A DNA stretch of 9,000 nucleotides from Gammaproteobacteria bacterium (GTDB lineage: Bacteria > Pseudomonadota > Gammaproteobacteria > SZUA-21). Positions 6,961 through 9,000 of this stretch are shown here, piece by piece. The notes under the pieces are model-generated. The model saw nothing but the letters and a program-made list of their open reading frames with translations. It was not told the origin of the DNA and did no database searches. The translations under genes were made by a program, and so were the position numbers. The stretch lies in contig JALUUZ010000378.1 in the NCBI GenBank assembly GCA_027021095.1, positions 1-9,000 of the forward strand, read 5' to 3'. Numbering within the stretch: the stretch's first letter is position 1; each line of letters opens with the position of its first letter.

Positions 6961-6966
6961 GGAAAG
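6961..6966 (+). promoter_or_regulatory. glmS ribosome binding site
   Basis: GGAAAG lies 8 bases before the glmS ATG (6975), a normal Shine-Dalgarno spacing. An in-frame TAA at 6969-6971 rules out any earlier start. This fits the requirement that the GlmS catalytic Cys directly follow the initiator Met. The TATAAT at 6967-6972 is too close to the ATG to be the glmS -10. Confidence 0.65.
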
Positions 6967-6974
6967 TATAATTT

Positions 6975-8804
6975 ATGTGTGGAATTGTCGGTGCAATCGC
7001 GCAACGTGACGTGACAGAGATACTGCTGGAGGGGATCCGGCGGCTTGAATACCGGGGTTACGATTCTGCCGGCATGGTGGTGGTAACAAGGGACAGTCAA
7101 CTGGCGCGACTGCGCAGCCTGGGAAAAGTCGGTGAACTGGAAAAGCTGCTTGCACAGCAGCCGTTGAACGGCAGTAACGGGGTCGCCCATACCCGGTGGG
7201 CGACACACGGCAGGCCGAGCCGGAAAAACGCGCATCCCCATATGTGCCGCAGCCTGGTGGCCTTGGTGCATAACGGCACGATCGAAAATCACCAGGCCCT
7301 GCGCCGGCAACAACAGCAGGATTTTGAATTTACGTCAGAGACCGATACCGAAGTAATCGTGCACCAGGTATGCGGTTACCTGGAGCAGGGCAAAAGCCTG
7401 CTTGAAGCCGTGCAGGCCACGACCCGGGATATCACCGGTGCCTATGCACTGGGCGTGGTCAGCAAAACCGATCCGGATGTCCTGGTCGCTGCCTGCCATG
7501 GCAGCCCGTTGGTGATCGGTGTCGGTGTCGGCGAGTATTTTATTGCGTCGGATATCGCTGCGCTGATTCCGGTGACGCAGCAGTATATCGTGCTTGAAGA
7601 CGGCGATGTCGCCGAGCTGCGGCGTGACGGGGTCAGGATTCTCGACAGCAGTGGGCAGCCGGCCGAGCGCCAGACCCGGGTTTCAAAACTCAAGACCGAT
7701 AGTATCGAGCGTGGCGAATTCAGACACTACATGCTCAAGGAGATCTACGAGCAGCCACAGGCCATCAGCGACACGCTGGAAGGCCGTATTGCCAATGGCC
7801 GGGTGATCGAGGAAAGTTTTGGCGTCGATGCAAAACAGATTTTCGACCAGGTGGAAAATATTCAGATCCTGGCCTGCGGCACCAGTTTCCATGCCGGACT
7901 GATCGCACGTTACTGGCTCGAGGCGATTGCCGGAATACGTTGTAATGTCGAGGTCGCCAGCGAGTTTCGTTACCGCAGACCGGTGGTGGTGAACAATTCC
8001 CTGGTGATCACGATCTCGCAGTCCGGCGAGACCTCCGATACACTGGCCGCGTTGAACGAAGCCAGGCGGCTTGGTTTTGGATCGTCCTTGACTATCTGCA
8101 ACGTACCGGAAAGTTCACTGGTGCGTGCCTCGGACCTGGTACTGATGACCCGTGCCGGCCCGGAGATCGGTGTCGCGTCGACCAAGGCGTTTACCACGCA
8201 GCTGGTTGCGTTGATGCTGCTGGTGCTGGTGATCGGCAGACGTCATGGTATGGCAGAGGAAACCGAACGCCACATCGTACAGCAACTGCTGTCTTTGCCA
8301 CGGCTCGTCGAGTCGGTATTGAAACTGGACACGGCAATCCAGGCTCTGTCCGAGGATTTCAACGACAAACACCACGCGTTGTTTCTAGGACGCGGCGCAC
8401 AGTACCCGGTGGCAATGGAGGGTGCACTGAAGCTGAAAGAGATTTCCTATATCCATGCCGAGGCCTATCCCGCCGGTGAACTGAAACATGGTCCGCTGGC
8501 GCTGGTCGATGAAAACATGCCAGTGGTCGCCGTAGCGCCGAACAACGAACTGCTGGAAAAGCTGACCACCAATATCCACGAAGTCAGTGCCCGGGGCGGC
8601 AGGCTGTACCTGTTTGCCGACGAAAGCATGCAGACTGGCAGCGACAAAGACATCAAGATGACCCCGATTCCCGCCGTCGACGATTGTGTAGCACCGGTCG
8701 TCTACACCATCCCGCTGCAACTGCTTTCCTACCATGTCGCGCGCCTGAAAGGCACCGATATCGACCAGCCGCGTAATCTTGCGAAGTCGGTTACCGTGGA
8801 GTAG
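6975..8804 (+). CDS. glmS: Glutamine--fructose-6-phosphate aminotransferase (isomerizing)
   Basis: Cytoplasmic enzyme that commits carbon to amino-sugar synthesis: fructose-6-phosphate plus glutamine gives glucosamine-6-phosphate and glutamate. The 609 residues equal the E. coli length. Residues 1 to about 240 are the Ntn-type glutaminase: catalytic Cys2 (M-C-G-I-V-G), R74-W-A-T-H-G, H-N-G-T at 99-102 and D124 in ETDTEV. Two SIS sugar-isomerase domains follow: A-C-G-T-S-F-H near 300, the phosphate-binding S-Q-S-G-E-T-S-D-T near 347, G-V-A-S-T-K-A-F-T, then L-K-L-K-E-I-S-Y-I-H-A-E and E-L-K-H-G-P. The invariant tail D-Q-P-R-N-L-A-K-S-V-T-V-E contains the Schiff-base lysine (K604 counting Met). 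The start is fixed by Cys2 and an in-frame stop just upstream. It stands alone, separated from glmU by the opposite-strand pair. No glmS ribozyme is visible in its short leader. Confidence 0.99.
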   Translation: MCGIVGAIAQRDVTEILLEGIRRLEYRGYDSAGMVVVTRDSQLARLRSLGKVGELEKLLAQQPLNGSNGVAHTRWATHGRPSRKNAHPHMCRSLVALVHNGTIENHQALRRQQQQDFEFTSETDTEVIVHQVCGYLEQGKSLLEAVQATTRDITGAYALGVVSKTDPDVLVAACHGSPLVIGVGVGEYFIASDIAALIPVTQQYIVLEDGDVAELRRDGVRILDSSGQPAERQTRVSKLKTDSIERGEFRHYMLKEIYEQPQAISDTLEGRIANGRVIEESFGVDAKQIFDQVENIQILACGTSFHAGLIARYWLEAIAGIRCNVEVASEFRYRRPVVVNNSLVITISQSGETSDTLAALNEARRLGFGSSLTICNVPESSLVRASDLVLMTRAGPEIGVASTKAFTTQLVALMLLVLVIGRRHGMAEETERHIVQQLLSLPRLVESVLKLDTAIQALSEDFNDKHHALFLGRGAQYPVAMEGALKLKEISYIHAEAYPAGELKHGPLALVDENMPVVAVAPNNELLEKLTTNIHEVSARGGRLYLFADESMQTGSDKDIKMTPIPAVDDCVAPVVYTIPLQLLSYHVARLKGTDIDQPRNLAKSVTVE

Positions 8805-8822
8805 GGTTTGTTTCGTGGTGGG

Positions 8823-9000
8823 TTAGGGCTTGCTCGACAGCCATGTTTCGAGCTGCGCTTCTGTTATGCCAAGGCCAATAATTGCGCCAGCATGTAAAGT
8901 GCTGAGATCGGCCAAAGTCATTGCAGTAAATTTGTCAATGTCTTCGATCCCTTGTTCCTGGCAGTAACTTTCGATTAATTCTTTCGCCGCCGATCCGTGT
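8823..9000 (-). CDS. C-terminal end of an unrecognised protein (partial, runs off window)
   Basis: The - strand is open from the window edge (9000) to a TAA at 8823-8825, encoding 58 residues that end in TEAQLETWLSSKP. I do not recognise the family. The composition is protein-like: a charged N-terminal stretch (AAKELIESYCQEQG), an amphipathic middle and a short hydrophobic segment (AGAIIGLGI) that could be a buried helix rather than a membrane span. Its stop lies 18 bases beyond the glmS stop, so the two genes converge; no terminator is evident between them. GC is about 48%, lower than the housekeeping genes nearby, which hints at accessory origin but is weak evidence over 178 bases. An open run this long can occur by chance, so reality as a gene is moderately supported only. 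Confidence 0.5.
   Translation of the reverse strand, partial: HGSAAKELIESYCQEQGIEDIDKFTAMTLADLSTLHAGAIIGLGITEAQLETWLSSKP

Noticed and set aside
6936..6974. glmS ribozyme/riboswitch
   Set aside because: The leader before glmS is short and AT-rich and shows none of the ribozyme's conserved core; this ribozyme is a feature of Firmicutes and relatives, not of gammaproteobacteria.

Overview
The window looks like the core chromosome of a gammaproteobacterium. Evidence is the gene order (end of the atp operon followed by glmU and glmS), very close agreement of AtpD, AtpC, GlmU and GlmS with their Escherichia coli counterparts (GlmU 456 aa and GlmS 609 aa, the same lengths), and moderately GC-rich coding DNA. 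Genus or species cannot be fixed from this window.

Layout, left to right. Positions 1-1252 hold the end of the ATP synthase operon on the + strand: the 3' part of atpD and a complete atpC. A SlyD-like FKBP peptidyl-prolyl isomerase follows at 1291-1779, then glmU at 1863-3233. The intergenic stretch 3234-3400 carries a short hairpin preceded by GTAG, the architecture of a REP element, and a second small hairpin. On the - strand, reading leftwards from 6807, is a two-gene unit: an exported protein with two rhodanese domains, overlapping by ATGA with an 829-residue membrane-bound GGDEF-EAL c-di-GMP enzyme that has a periplasmic sensor region, HAMP and PAS. A very AT-rich divergent intergenic region (6808-6974) separates this unit from glmS (+, 6975-8804). 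The right edge (8823-9000) holds the C-terminal end of an unrecognised - strand gene.

Functionally, AtpD and AtpC belong to F1 ATP synthase. GlmS makes glucosamine-6-phosphate, and GlmU later turns glucosamine-1-phosphate into UDP-GlcNAc for peptidoglycan and LPS. The rhodanese/GGDEF-EAL pair is an opposite-strand signalling unit wedged between glmU and glmS. Its tight overlap suggests the two products work together, perhaps an envelope sulfur or redox cue feeding c-di-GMP turnover, but that link is inference. Most of the window is ordinary housekeeping DNA; this pair is the most interesting part. No stretch over 300 bases lacks a gene.
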